A stretch of 64,000 bases of DNA from Candidatus Cloacimonadota bacterium (GTDB lineage Bacteria > Cloacimonadota > Cloacimonadia > Cloacimonadales > TCS61): positions 186,001 to 250,000 of the forward strand of contig JASUTE010000001.1 of the NCBI GenBank assembly GCA_030445745.1. Direction: 5' to 3'. Position 1 is the stretch's first letter. Each line of letters starts with the position of its first letter. The position numbers were made by a program, and so were the translations under genes. Shown here piece by piece: positions 54,690 through 63,731 of this stretch. The notes under the pieces are model-generated. The model was given only the letters and a program-made list of their open reading frames with translations, searched no databases and was not told the origin of the DNA.

Positions 54690-54754
54690 ATTACACCATC
54701 TTAACACTTTCTTAACAATAACTTTATAATCACTTAACTCTCCTACCGTAAAAT
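54690..54754 (+). promoter_or_regulatory. Pho-box array and promoter of the porin-pst operon
   Basis: Four six-base boxes recur with exactly 11-base period: TTAACA (54701), TTAACA (54712), TTTATA (54723), TTAACT (54734); a weaker TTACA-containing one lies near 54690. This resembles Bacillus PhoP boxes (TTAACA repeats every 11 bases) and the 11-base spacing of E. coli Pho boxes. TAAAAT at 54749-54754 lies 9 bases after the last box, where PhoB-activated promoters carry their -10. Confidence 0.75.
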
Positions 54755-54786
54755 TTGGGCGAATAAGCTTTGAATAGGAGGAAAAA

Positions 54787-55812
54787 GTGAAAAGAAGTTT
54801 TTTAATTGTTATATTGGTTATGATTGTTATAACATCAACCAATATTAAAGCAGAAACAAAACTTAATATGGAACTTTGGAACCGTTGGACTTACCAGCAA
54901 GTAGACGGTGATGTAACTAAAAACGAAATGGCTGTTAAAAGAGGTTATTTCCGTTTAGAACCACAACTTACCAGTAATGTAAAAGGACGTTTTAATGTAG
55001 ATTTCTTTAGTAATGATGGTAGCCCGGATGGGGCAGGCTTGAAACTGAAATATGCTTACTTAGATTTTAACAATCTACTTCCAATTAATGATGCCACACT
55101 TACCGTTGGTCTTATGAAAACCTATTTTGGAACAATTTACGACTGGAGTTATCCTACTATCGATAAAGATCCTTCCGATAAGTACAATTTCGTTAGCTCT
55201 ACCGATTATGGTATGGGTGTAAGCGGCTACCTTCCCCAAGGCTATGGTTCCTATGCAGTAGCCGTTTACAATGGTGAAGGCTACAAAAAAACCGGTGGCG
55301 ACATTAACACTGATATGAACTATTTGGCTAACCTGCGCGTATCTCCTATCACAGGCCTTACAGTAGGTGGTTCTTATATGTTCAAAAGTAAAAACGATTC
55401 TGATGCAAGCGACCGTGAAGAATACAACATGATAGCCGGAATGGGTAAATTCGCTTTTGGCGCAGCTTCGATTACAGCTCAGTACCTTACTAAAACTACT
55501 TCTTATCCAAACGACAACAGCTTGGACGATGTTTCTGACAGTGTAATTAGTTTAATGCCTATGTACAAACTTAACAATAAATTTGAACTGGTAGCACGGT
55601 ATGACATCTACGATCCAAACACAGACGTTGACGATGATGGTTATAACACTGCTATTGGTGGAGTTAACTATTATTTGGCACGCGATTCAAAAAATAGTCC
55701 TAAACTAATGCTGCAAGCCAACTACCAGCTGAAATCTTATGAAGATGATAATTCTGATGATGAAAGCACTTTGATGGTGCAACTACGCTGGATCTTCTCT
55801 GAAGAGATCTAA
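54787..55812 (+). CDS. Outer-membrane porin-like barrel, phosphate regulated
   Basis: 341 residues starting at GTG behind TAGGAGGAAA. Signal peptide MKRSFLIVILVMIVITSTNIKA, then amphipathic strands throughout (FRLEPQLTSNVKGRFNVDFF, DATLTVGLMKTYFG, FELVARYDIYDPN) and a final strand TLMVQLRWIFSEEI. The layout is like phosphate-selective porins (OprP/OprO-type superfamily), although the arginine ladder was not traced. First gene after the Pho box and 20 bases before pstS, so it is probably the outer-membrane entry for phosphate. Confidence 0.75.
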   Translation: MKRSFLIVILVMIVITSTNIKAETKLNMELWNRWTYQQVDGDVTKNEMAVKRGYFRLEPQLTSNVKGRFNVDFFSNDGSPDGAGLKLKYAYLDFNNLLPINDATLTVGLMKTYFGTIYDWSYPTIDKDPSDKYNFVSSTDYGMGVSGYLPQGYGSYAVAVYNGEGYKKTGGDINTDMNYLANLRVSPITGLTVGGSYMFKSKNDSDASDREEYNMIAGMGKFAFGAASITAQYLTKTTSYPNDNSLDDVSDSVISLMPMYKLNNKFELVARYDIYDPNTDVDDDGYNTAIGGVNYYLARDSKNSPKLMLQANYQLKSYEDDNSDDESTLMVQLRWIFSEEI

Positions 55813-55832
55813 GAGAAAAGTAAAAGGAGATA

Positions 55833-56648
55833 ATGATGAAATTTAAAATTTTAGCTATTTTAACCGTATTGGCAGTGTTAGCAGTTCCTGCTTTCGCCCA
55901 AGATAATCGTCTTACCGTTGCTGGTTCCACTACTGTACTTCCAATTGCTCAGGCAGCAGCCGAAGCTTATATGGACATGCATCCAGAGATTAACATCTCT
56001 GTTCGTGGTGGTGGCTCTAGTGTAGGCATAGCTTCTATTATAGCAGGTACAGCCGATATTGGTAATGCTTCTAGGCACGCTAAAACCAAAGAACTGGCAA
56101 CCGCTCGTGAAAATGGTATTAATCTTTATGAAAATGTAGTAGCAAACGATGGTATTGCTGTTGTGGTGAATCCTTCTAACTCTATAAATGGCCTTACAAC
56201 TGCTCAACTCAAATCTATCTACGCTGGTGAAGTACAGAATTGGAAAGAATTAGGCGGTCCCAATAAGCCTATCGTGATTATTTCTCGTGACACCTCTTCC
56301 GGAACTTTTGAAGTTTTCAACAATTTGGTAATGTCAGATTCGCCGGTAGCAGCTGGCGCTTTGAAATTAGCTTCCAATAATGCCGTAGCTACCACAGTTT
56401 CCAACACTCCTGGGGCTATTGGTTATGTAGGCTTAGGTTATCTTAACGCCAGTATAAAAGCAATTACTATAGATAATGTAATGCCCACCAAGAAAACTAT
56501 CCAAAATAAGGAATATCCCATTGCTAGGACTTTGCATATGTACACAAACGGCAAACCAACCGGGTTAGCTAAAAAATTCATCGATTTCATAGTTTCAGCT
56601 AAAGGACAAGAAATAGTTGAAGGACAGGGATTCGTTAGCATAAATTAG
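55833..56648 (+). CDS. pstS: Phosphate-binding periplasmic protein PstS
   Basis: 271 residues with a signal peptide ending in VPAFAQ (no lipobox). PstS signatures: VAGSTTVLPIAQAAAEAY, the phosphate loop RGGGSSVGIASIIAGTADIG, NASRHAK, and ISRDTSSGTFEVF. Both ATG codons at 55833 and 55836 are possible behind AAAAGGAG. It delivers phosphate to PstCA. A terminator follows 18 bases later, so it should be made in excess over the permease. Confidence 0.93.
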   Translation: MMKFKILAILTVLAVLAVPAFAQDNRLTVAGSTTVLPIAQAAAEAYMDMHPEINISVRGGGSSVGIASIIAGTADIGNASRHAKTKELATARENGINLYENVVANDGIAVVVNPSNSINGLTTAQLKSIYAGEVQNWKELGGPNKPIVIISRDTSSGTFEVFNNLVMSDSPVAAGALKLASNNAVATTVSNTPGAIGYVGLGYLNASIKAITIDNVMPTKKTIQNKEYPIARTLHMYTNGKPTGLAKKFIDFIVSAKGQEIVEGQGFVSIN

Positions 56649-56665
56649 AAGTGTAATCCTCCCCC

Positions 56666-56700
56666 AGGTCATTGGGAGATTTCTCCCAATGACCTTTTTT
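56666..56700 (+). terminator. Intrinsic terminator between pstS and pstC
   Basis: A perfect 13-bp stem (AGGTCATTGGGAG with CTCCCAATGACCT), loop ATTT, and six T. It lies inside the operon, so partial read-through probably sets the ratio of binding protein to transporter. Confidence 0.9.
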
Positions 56701-56723
56701 AAGAAATTAAGGTAGGAATTAAT

Positions 56724-57587
56724 ATGGATTTCAAAGAGAAAATTTTCCAATCGATTACCTACATCGCCTCGATCTGTACAATAGTATTTCTATTTGGAAT
56801 AATACTGAGTCTGTTTTTTGAAGGATTACCAGTGCTAAATTTCACTTCAATAAAGGACTTTTTATTCAGCAAAGATTGGTATCCTACCATGTTCCCACCC
56901 AAATTTGGAATTTTATCACTTATCGCAGGTTCATTTGTAGTAACTTTAGGTGCTTTGGTTATCTCCATTCCCTTAGGATTAGGAGCCGCCATCTATATTT
57001 CTGAAATTGCCAATAAAAGAGTAAAAGAGATTTTAAAACCGCTAATCGAACTTTTAGCAGGTATCCCTTCAGTAGTTTACGGGTTGTTTGGGATGGCTTT
57101 TTTATCTCCCTTCCTCATCAAAGTTTTTCAAGTACCTATCGGGTTAAATGCTTTTAATGCTTCTATAATTTTAGGAATAATGGTAGTTCCCATAATTTCT
57201 AGTATGTCGGAAGATGCCTTGAGCACAGTTCCCAACAGTTTAAGAGAAGCTTCTTTAGCCTTAGGTGCCAATAAATGGGAAACAATAATGAAAGTAGTGT
57301 TACCAGCAGCCAAATCGGGAGTTATCAGTAGTATAATTCTTGGTTTTGGTCGTGCTATCGGCGAAACAATGGTAGTGCTAATGGTGGCTGGTGGGGCTGC
57401 CCAAATTCCAGATAGTATCTTCGACCCGGTGCGACCAATGCCAGCAACAGTGGCAGCAGAGATGGGTGAAACAGCCATTGGAACTCCTCATTTCCATGCT
57501 TTGTTTGGTATCGCTATCATCCTCTTTATTATAACTTTCATCTCCATTCTGATAATTGAATTCGTAGTTATGAGGAGGAAGAAATGA
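56724..57587 (+). CDS. pstC: Phosphate ABC transporter permease PstC
   Basis: 287 residues, about six membrane helices: SITYIASICTIVFLFGIILSL first, then PLGLGAAIYISEIA, IELLAGIPSVVYGLFGM and the coupling loop LREASLALGANKWETIMKVVLP. Ends in MRRKK. It overlaps pstA by 4 bases (ATGA). AAGGTAGG lies ahead of its start. Confidence 0.95.
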   Translation: MDFKEKIFQSITYIASICTIVFLFGIILSLFFEGLPVLNFTSIKDFLFSKDWYPTMFPPKFGILSLIAGSFVVTLGALVISIPLGLGAAIYISEIANKRVKEILKPLIELLAGIPSVVYGLFGMAFLSPFLIKVFQVPIGLNAFNASIILGIMVVPIISSMSEDALSTVPNSLREASLALGANKWETIMKVVLPAAKSGVISSIILGFGRAIGETMVVLMVAGGAAQIPDSIFDPVRPMPATVAAEMGETAIGTPHFHALFGIAIILFIITFISILIIEFVVMRRKK

Positions 57588-58441
57588 CTAATATTCGTAA
57601 ATTAAAATCGTCCATAGGCATAAATCTTCTCAGATTATTCATTCTGTTAACCGTCTTTTTCCTTTTTTTATTTTTATATGTTATTTTTGCCAAAGGTGGC
57701 AGCGTGGTTAGCTGGGAGTTTCTAACCGAATCGCCCAAGCGCTTTATGACAGAAGGCGGCATTTACCCTGCTATAGTAGGAACATTTTGGCTTACTGTAC
57801 TTTCTATAGGATTTGCTTTACCTTTAGGAATTTTTACAGCTATATTTATGACCAGCTATGCCAAGCCTTACTGGCTGGTACGCATAGTTCGTGTTGCCAT
57901 AAACACTTTAGCTGGGGTGCCATCGATAATTTACGGGCTATTTGGCCTTACTGTATTTGTTCGGTTATTTAATTTCGGTGTTTCCCTACTTTCTGGCGCC
58001 CTAACTCTGGGAGTTTTAGCACTTCCAGTAATAATAAATGCTAGCGAAGAAGCTATTCGTAGTGTTCCGGGAGATTTCAGAGATGCTTCTTTGGCTTTAG
58101 GGGCAACCAAACGTCAGACTATTTTAAGGGTAATTTTGCCAACAGCTCTTCCCAACATACTTACCGGCGCAATTATTAGTATAGGAAGAGTGGCAGGCGA
58201 AACAGCTCCGATAATGTTCACAGCGGCAACCTTCTACACACGTTTGCTGCCAAAATCGGCAATGGATGAAGTGATGGCTCTGCCGTATCACATCTATGCC
58301 CTTATGACAGAAGGCGCTCATCCGGCAAAACAGGTTCCTATGGCCTATGGAACAGCAGTTGTTCTTTTGGCACTAGTTCTGTTGGTAAGTACTGTGGCAA
58401 TTGTAATAAGATATAGAATAAGGAAGAAAAGAAAATGGTAA
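57584..58441 (+). CDS. pstA: Phosphate ABC transporter permease PstA
   Basis: 285 residues with six membrane helices; [20 protein letters not shown] and the coupling loop [22 protein letters not shown] match Pst[23 protein letters not shown] is the typical periplasmic entry. It overlaps pstC by 4 and pstB by 7 bases. Confidence 0.95.
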   Translation: MTNIRKLKSSIGINLLRLFILLTVFFLFLFLYVIFAKGGSVVSWEFLTESPKRFMTEGGIYPAIVGTFWLTVLSIGFALPLGIFTAIFMTSYAKPYWLVRIVRVAINTLAGVPSIIYGLFGLTVFVRLFNFGVSLLSGALTLGVLALPVIINASEEAIRSVPGDFRDASLALGATKRQTILRVILPTALPNILTGAIISIGRVAGETAPIMFTAATFYTRLLPKSAMDEVMALPYHIYALMTEGAHPAKQVPMAYGTAVVLLALVLLVSTVAIVIRYRIRKKRKW

Positions 58442-59205
58442 ATAAAACACAAAAAACAGCACATATCTCTACCGAAAACTTGAATTTATGGTTCGATGAC
58501 AACCATGTACTTAAAGATATAAATATTCCAATCTATGATAAAAAAGTTACAGCTATGATAGGTCCTTCTGGCTGCGGAAAATCTACTATGCTACGTTGTT
58601 TCAATCGTATGAACGATCTTATTCCGGGCTGTAAAATAAAAGGGAAAGTAAATCTTTACGACCAGAATATTTATGATAGCAAAGTGGATGTAACCGATGT
58701 TCGCACCAAAGTTGGCATGGTATTTCAAAGACCAAACCCCTTTCCGAAATCAATTTATAAGAATGTAGCTTACGGTTTAAAAGTACGGGGCGAGAAAAAA
58801 GCCAAAATAGATGAATTAGTGGAAAAGAGCTTGAAAGATGCCTGGCTTTGGGATGAGGTAAAAGACAGATTACATGAATCTGCTTTCTCACTATCAGGCG
58901 GACAGCAACAGCGCTTATGCATAGCCCGCGCTTTGGCTAACAACCCCGAGATCCTTCTTCTGGATGAGCCAACCTCGGCTTTGGATCCGCAATCTACCGC
59001 TAAAATTGAAGAGCTGTGTTTGGAACTAAAGAACAAGGTAACGATTCTAATTGTTACCCACAATATAGCTCAGGCCGGTAGAATTTCCGATTACACAGCT
59101 TTTATATTTTTAGGTGAGCTGGTAGAATTTGCCCCAACCAAAGAGATGTTCACTGTTCCTAAAGACAGTAGAACCGAACAATATTTAAGTGGAGCTTTCG
59201 GTTAA
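58435..59205 (+). CDS. pstB: Phosphate ABC transporter ATPase PstB
   Basis: 256 residues. Walker [10 protein letters not shown] at 43-51, [10 protein letters not shown] typical of PstB, Q-loop [19 protein letters not shown], signature [15 protein letters not shown], Walker [13 protein letters not shown], and the switch His in [18 protein letters not shown]. It powers PstCA. Confidence 0.96.
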   Translation: MVNKTQKTAHISTENLNLWFDDNHVLKDINIPIYDKKVTAMIGPSGCGKSTMLRCFNRMNDLIPGCKIKGKVNLYDQNIYDSKVDVTDVRTKVGMVFQRPNPFPKSIYKNVAYGLKVRGEKKAKIDELVEKSLKDAWLWDEVKDRLHESAFSLSGGQQQRLCIARALANNPEILLLDEPTSALDPQSTAKIEELCLELKNKVTILIVTHNIAQAGRISDYTAFIFLGELVEFAPTKEMFTVPKDSRTEQYLSGAFG

Positions 59206-59221
59206 TAACTAAGGCAGGAAA

Positions 59222-59875
59222 ATGCTAAAAGAAGAATTGAATAATTTAAAAAAACAGCTTATTGAAGAATCTATGCTTGTGGAAGAAAACTTGGATCATA
59301 GCTTCAAAGGTTTTTTGGCACATAATGTGCAAAACTTGGACAGAGTTTTCACAATAGAAAATAAGATAGATAAGTTGAACATGAAAATTGAAGAAAACTG
59401 TACCAGTTTAATAGCACTGAAAAGACCTGGAACCAAGAACTTGCGTACCATAATTGCAGTAATGAAAATAAATAACGTGATAGAAAGAATGGGAGATTTG
59501 ACAGTGAATATTGTGAAAAGCTACAAATTCTTACTCGACCATCCCTATCATCGTCCACTTATAGAATTGGCAAGTTTGGCAAAAGAATCTAAGAACATGC
59601 TGAAAAACAGCATAACCTCATTCATAGAAGAAAACGAGGATTTGGCTTTAAATGTATGTAAACAAGATCACAAGATAGATTTGATCCACAAAAAATTCTT
59701 CAAAATTCTTATCAGCGAATCTGACTTGAATATAGCAATAGCTTTTCACTTGAATCGTATTTCCAAAAACTATGAACGTATTTCTGACTTGACGACTAAC
59801 ATTGCTGAATGTTCTATTTACATGATAAGAGGTCATTTAGTAAAGCACTCTGCCTTAGAAACAGGCATTGGCTAA
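59222..59875 (+). CDS. phoU: PhoU-type phosphate signalling protein (first copy)
   Basis: 217 residues, two PhoU three-helix repeats. The repeat signatures RTIIAVMKINNVIERMGDLTVNI and LNRISKNYERISDLTTNIAE contain the paired E...RxxD metal-binding pattern. PhoU links the Pst transporter to PhoR and keeps the regulon off in high phosphate. It lies 16 bases after pstB; its stop lies within the leader of the second pstS. Confidence 0.93.
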   Translation: MLKEELNNLKKQLIEESMLVEENLDHSFKGFLAHNVQNLDRVFTIENKIDKLNMKIEENCTSLIALKRPGTKNLRTIIAVMKINNVIERMGDLTVNIVKSYKFLLDHPYHRPLIELASLAKESKNMLKNSITSFIEENEDLALNVCKQDHKIDLIHKKFFKILISESDLNIAIAFHLNRISKNYERISDLTTNIAECSIYMIRGHLVKHSALETGIG

Positions 59876-59888
59876 ACCAGGAGGTAGT

Positions 59889-60878
59889 ATGAAAAAGTAT
59901 CTTTTACTGTTAGCAGCAGCGCTTGTTATATTTGCCTGTAACAATCGGAACAAGCAAGAAATCTACGGTTTGGGTGCCACCTTCCCGGCTCCACTATACC
60001 AAAAAATGTTCAGTGAATATGAAAAACAAACAGAAGTAAACATAACTTACTCTGCTGTTGGTTCTGGCGCTGGGATCCTGCAATTGCAAAAAGGGCTTAT
60101 TGATTTTGCAGCATCCGACATAATTCCCAAAGATAATGAATTCAAACAAGATATCGTGATGATTCCAACCTGTTTGGGTGCTGTGGCAGTTGCCTATAAT
60201 CTTCCTGCTAATCCATCACTGCGGCTTACTCCCCAGCTGGTAGCAAAGATATTTTTGGGAAAAATAACCACCTGGAACGACCCTCAGCTAAAAAAGATTA
60301 ATCCAAATATTATCTTACCCAATCATCGTATTATAGTAAATCATCGTTCCGACCGCAGTGGTACCAGCGAAATCTTCCATAATTTTTTGAATAAAACCAG
60401 TAAATTATGGCAAGCAGAACAATCAGAAAATTTCGTAGATAAATTCATAGGCTTGAAAGCAACCAGCAACACTGCTGTAGCCGAAAACATTAAACAAACA
60501 CCCTATTCTATCGGATATCTTAGCTCGGCCTACCTGAGCACACATAAACTTTCTGCTGCTGCCATCAAAAATGCTTCTGGCGACTTTGTAAAACCAACCC
60601 CAAGCTCTATAACTAAAGCAGCAGAAAACATAACCGCTTCTGAAATAACCAGCTATATCACTAATTCCAAACAAGGTTACCCAATAAGTAGTTTTACCTG
60701 GCTGCTTGTTCCCAGTAATCTACATAAATATCGCCCGCAAAAAGCTTCTCAGATGATTAACCTATTCCATTGGATGATAACAGAAGGTCAGAGCTATGCT
60801 AAGCAATTGCAATATGCACCGCTTCCCCAGCAAATAATTCCTGAACTGAAAAAAAAGTTAAATAAAATAGGAGAATAA
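59889..60878 (+). CDS. Second PstS-like phosphate-binding protein (lipoprotein)
   Basis: 329 residues from the ATG at 59889 behind AGGAGG; the frame is open 21 bases upstream inside phoU but has no role. A lipobox (LVIFAC, Cys at about 19) replaces the cleaved signal of the first PstS. The fold matches the classical PstS/E. coli type more closely: GLGATFPAPLYQKMF, TYSAVGSGAGI, DFAASDI, VNHRSDRSGTSEIF, ITTWNDPQL. Two different binding proteins suggest different affinities or a link to the second PhoU. Confidence 0.9.
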   Translation: MKKYLLLLAAALVIFACNNRNKQEIYGLGATFPAPLYQKMFSEYEKQTEVNITYSAVGSGAGILQLQKGLIDFAASDIIPKDNEFKQDIVMIPTCLGAVAVAYNLPANPSLRLTPQLVAKIFLGKITTWNDPQLKKINPNIILPNHRIIVNHRSDRSGTSEIFHNFLNKTSKLWQAEQSENFVDKFIGLKATSNTAVAENIKQTPYSIGYLSSAYLSTHKLSAAAIKNASGDFVKPTPSSITKAAENITASEITSYITNSKQGYPISSFTWLLVPSNLHKYRPQKASQMINLFHWMITEGQSYAKQLQYAPLPQQIIPELKKKLNKIGE

Positions 60879-60882
60879 AGAA

Positions 60883-61536
60883 ATGTTAACCAGCAAAATA
60901 GCCGGACTGAAAAAATCTATTATAGAAGAAGCAGATCTTGTGATAAATATGATGGATATTTGTATTCAAGGTTTGTTGGAACGAGATAAAACTAAGTTAG
61001 AAGAAATTGTGGAGCTAGAAGAGCAGGTAAACAACAAAGAAATTGAGCTCGATGAAGCCTGTACAACCCTTATAGCACTTAATCAACCGGAAGCAAAAAA
61101 TCTGCGTACAATTCTTATGATACTGAAAATGAACAATGATTTGGAAAGAATGGGTGATTTGGTGACCAATATGTCTAAATGTGCTTCCTACCTGGTACGC
61201 AAGCCTTCTATTACAAAATTGGTAGCCTTGCCCAAAATGGCTGAAGCTGCCAGCAAAATGGTGAAATCTTCCATCCAGGCTTTTATAGATGAAAACGCTG
61301 AAGAAGCTAAACATGTTTGTGAAGCAGATGATGAAGTAGATGACTTGAAAGAACATATCTACCGCACATTAGTAACCTACATGATAGAAGACCCTACCAC
61401 CATAAAACGAGCTATCTGCTTCAACAACATTGCCTCTTATTTGGAACGGATCGCCGACCTTTCTACCAATATCGCCGAAGAAACCATCTTTGTTGCCAAA
61501 GGCAAGATAGTGAAACATGGTCCCGAGGAAGAATAG
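60883..61536 (+). CDS. PhoU-type protein (second copy)
   Basis: 217 residues, the same length and layout as the first PhoU: RTILMILKMNNDLERMGDLVTNM and NNIASYLERIADLSTNIAEE are the two metal-site helices. The two copies are clearly related but diverged, especially in the linker helix. It lies 4 bases after the second pstS and ends the phosphate operon. Confidence 0.92.
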   Translation: MLTSKIAGLKKSIIEEADLVINMMDICIQGLLERDKTKLEEIVELEEQVNNKEIELDEACTTLIALNQPEAKNLRTILMILKMNNDLERMGDLVTNMSKCASYLVRKPSITKLVALPKMAEAASKMVKSSIQAFIDENAEEAKHVCEADDEVDDLKEHIYRTLVTYMIEDPTTIKRAICFNNIASYLERIADLSTNIAEETIFVAKGKIVKHGPEEE

Positions 61537-62138
61537 ATAGCGTAACCTGCTAAACAACCCGATGGAGGGTAACTCATTGTTGTCTTCCATTTTAAATCCT
61601 TCATATTTCATAACTCATTGTTATTTAATGAGTTAATTTTACAAAAATCATCTTGGCTACTTCCTAACCAACAAATTATTGTCTTAATGTCTTTAGGGAT
61701 AATAAATTAAAAGAAGCCAAACTGAATTATAAAAATGTTGTCCTGCAAAATGAGTTACCTTCGATTTTAGGTGGCCAAAGCACAAACATTTTTGCAAGCT
61801 CAAAATCTCTGAAAAAAGGATGCACAAGAAATTCCAAGTTAGAAAACCTTTTCCTAGGGGAGGTTCAACAGAATTCACCTCCATTCCAAAAACTCTATCC
61901 CAAAAGGCGAGTTGGGTAAAGAATAAATGCTTTCCTGCAACATCTCGGTTGGGAAAATCCAAAGTAATACTCGCTGAAAGCTATCGAGAATATTCTCGGA
62001 CTTTCTCTGCTAGAAAATCAATTAATTTTATTTACCTCAGGCTATATGCGGGTTTATTTTAATCCCGCTATTTAAAATTTTACTCTGTTTTTTGCCAATT
62101 ATGCAGAATTCATTTTAAAATCATAGGACTCTATTGTT
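61537..62138. other. Gene-poor intergenic region
   Basis: About 600 bases with no convincing gene. It contains a 12-base direct repeat TAACTCATTGTT (61570-61581 and 61611-61622); the second copy starts a weak hairpin with ATGAGTTA at 61628-61635. GCGGG/CCCGC at 62048-62068 forms another weak hairpin without a U-run. Long frames of 80-90 codons on both strands in 61690-62060 lack starts with ribosome-binding sites and resemble nothing known to me. Confidence 0.5.
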
Positions 62139-63290
62139 TTATTCTAAAGCTTTTCTCACATTTTTCAATTCTCTTCTAATAGAAATATTCTGTGGACAAT
62201 GAGTCTCACATTCTCCACATTCTATACAGTTGGCAGCCTTAGCCTTATCTAATAAAAACTTCTTATATTGTGTTTTGGCTTGCTCTATATCATTAAATAA
62301 ATAACCATTATTATAAATAGCAAAGTTTTGTGGTATATCAACTCCTACCGGGCAGGGCATACAGTACTTGCATGCTGTACAATTAATTTTCGTTTTATTT
62401 TTAAATACTTTTTTAGCATAATTAACTAATTCAATTTCTTGTTCAGTTAACGAATTAGCCTCTCCCTTTTGGGCAGTTTTAATATTGTCTTTCACCTGCT
62501 CCATGGTGGTCATTCCACTCAAAACTACTGAAACTTCTGGATGGTTCATTACCCATCTGAGTGCCCACTGGGCTGGTGTTCTTTTTATTGGCGCTTCCTC
62601 CCATTTATTCAAAATTTCCTCTGGTACTTTTCCTGCTAATCTACCACCTTTTAGTGGCTCCATGATCACAATCCCCAGCCCTTTATCTGCAGCATATTTT
62701 AAACCTTCTTTACCAGCTTGATAATTTTCATCTAAATAGTTATATTGAATTTGACAAAATGACCAGTCATAAAAATCTACAATTTCTTTAAAGGTCTTGG
62801 GACCATCATGAAAAGAAAATCCAGCGTATTTTATCCGACCATCTTTTATAGCTTGATCTAAAAATTCATCTACACCGCATTTTTTTAAATTTTCCCAGAC
62901 ACCTTTATTTAGTGAATGGAGTAAATAAAAATCTATTTTATCTGTTTCCAGGCGTTCAAGTTGTTCTGCCAATAATCTATCCATATCTTCTCTACTTTGG
63001 ACTAACCAAGTGGGAAGCTTTGTTGCTAAATTCACTTTTTCGCGATATCCATCCTTTAACGCTCTTGCTACAAAAGGCTCGCCTTCTCCTGGTTTATCAA
63101 ATCCTGTACCATGATAAGGATATGCTGTGTCAACATAATTTACTCCATTATCAATTGCATATCTCAGCATATTTGTTGCTTTTTCCTCATCAATATTATT
63201 TTGTTCACCATTAATAACGGGTAATCTCATACAACCAAATCCTAAAACAGAAACCTTTTCATTTGTTTTTCCCATTTTTCTGTATAACAT
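62139..63290 (-). CDS. Aldo/keto reductase with C-terminal ferredoxin-like domain
   Basis: 383 residues. AKR barrel at 1-285: GFGCMRLP at 17-24, catalytic D54 and tyrosines 57/59 in DTAYPYH, K at ATKLP, H at YLLHSL, NADP-type end region VVLSGMTTMEQVKDNI. The C-terminal 90 residues carry two [4Fe-4S] signatures, CTACKYCMPCP and CIECGECETHCP. This COG1453-type fusion is frequent in anaerobes; substrates are mostly unknown and coupling to ferredoxin is inferred. It follows the DUF1893 gene by 11 bases. Low-GC, clostridial-looking composition. Confidence 0.93.
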   Translation of the reverse strand: MLYRKMGKTNEKVSVLGFGCMRLPVINGEQNNIDEEKATNMLRYAIDNGVNYVDTAYPYHGTGFDKPGEGEPFVARALKDGYREKVNLATKLPTWLVQSREDMDRLLAEQLERLETDKIDFYLLHSLNKGVWENLKKCGVDEFLDQAIKDGRIKYAGFSFHDGPKTFKEIVDFYDWSFCQIQYNYLDENYQAGKEGLKYAADKGLGIVIMEPLKGGRLAGKVPEEILNKWEEAPIKRTPAQWALRWVMNHPEVSVVLSGMTTMEQVKDNIKTAQKGEANSLTEQEIELVNYAKKVFKNKTKINCTACKYCMPCPVGVDIPQNFAIYNNGYLFNDIEQAKTQYKKFLLDKAKAANCIECGECETHCPQNISIRRELKNVRKALE

Positions 63291-63301
63291 CTTTTCATCT
63301 C

Positions 63302-63730
63302 CTATATATTTTTTAGCTCTTTTATTTTTTCTTTCAGTTGATAATAAGCAACTTCAGCATCTTCAATATCGATAACTGTCTCTTCTAAGGGACACATACC
63401 ATCACCTGTAAGGTTTGTTATGATTTCCACCTTTTTACCATAATCGACCAGATGATTTTGTTCTTTCAAATAATTTAAAGCCACTTCACTTATAACTTCA
63501 CCATATACTTTTTCTACTCCAGCAAGAGTTATAATTACTGCAGCGGCTTTTCCAACAACCTTATCAATAACAAAAGCATTTTTCAAAACTTCTGGTTCAT
63601 TTTCATAAAAGGAAATTAATGGTGAAATACCCTTCCCTTTAACTGCTCGAATAATTTCATCATTTTTTATAATTATACAATCTGCTTCTCCGGCTTTAAT
63701 AAATCTTTTTGCTTTTTCTAACACCTGCAT
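63302..63730 (-). CDS. DUF1893 family protein
   Basis: 142 residues. The conserved DUF1893 features are seen: ADCIIIKNDEIIRAVKGKGI, DKVVGKAAAVIITLAGVEKVYG and CPLEETV (cysteine in GDGMCPLEE). The family is related in fold to cytidine deaminases but without proven activity. It starts right after an ECF-transporter pseudogene and precedes the aldo/keto reductase. Confidence 0.85.
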   Translation of the reverse strand: MQVLEKAKRFIKAGEADCIIIKNDEIIRAVKGKGISPLISFYENEPEVLKNAFVIDKVVGKAAAVIITLAGVEKVYGEVISEVALNYLKEQNHLVDYGKKVEIITNLTGDGMCPLEETVIDIEDAEVAYYQLKEKIKELKNI

Positions 63731-63731
63731 T

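Noticed and set aside
61693-62062. Opposed frames of 80-90 codons in the gene desert after phoU2
   Set aside because: No start signal, no recognisable domain, and the two frames are reverse images of each other.
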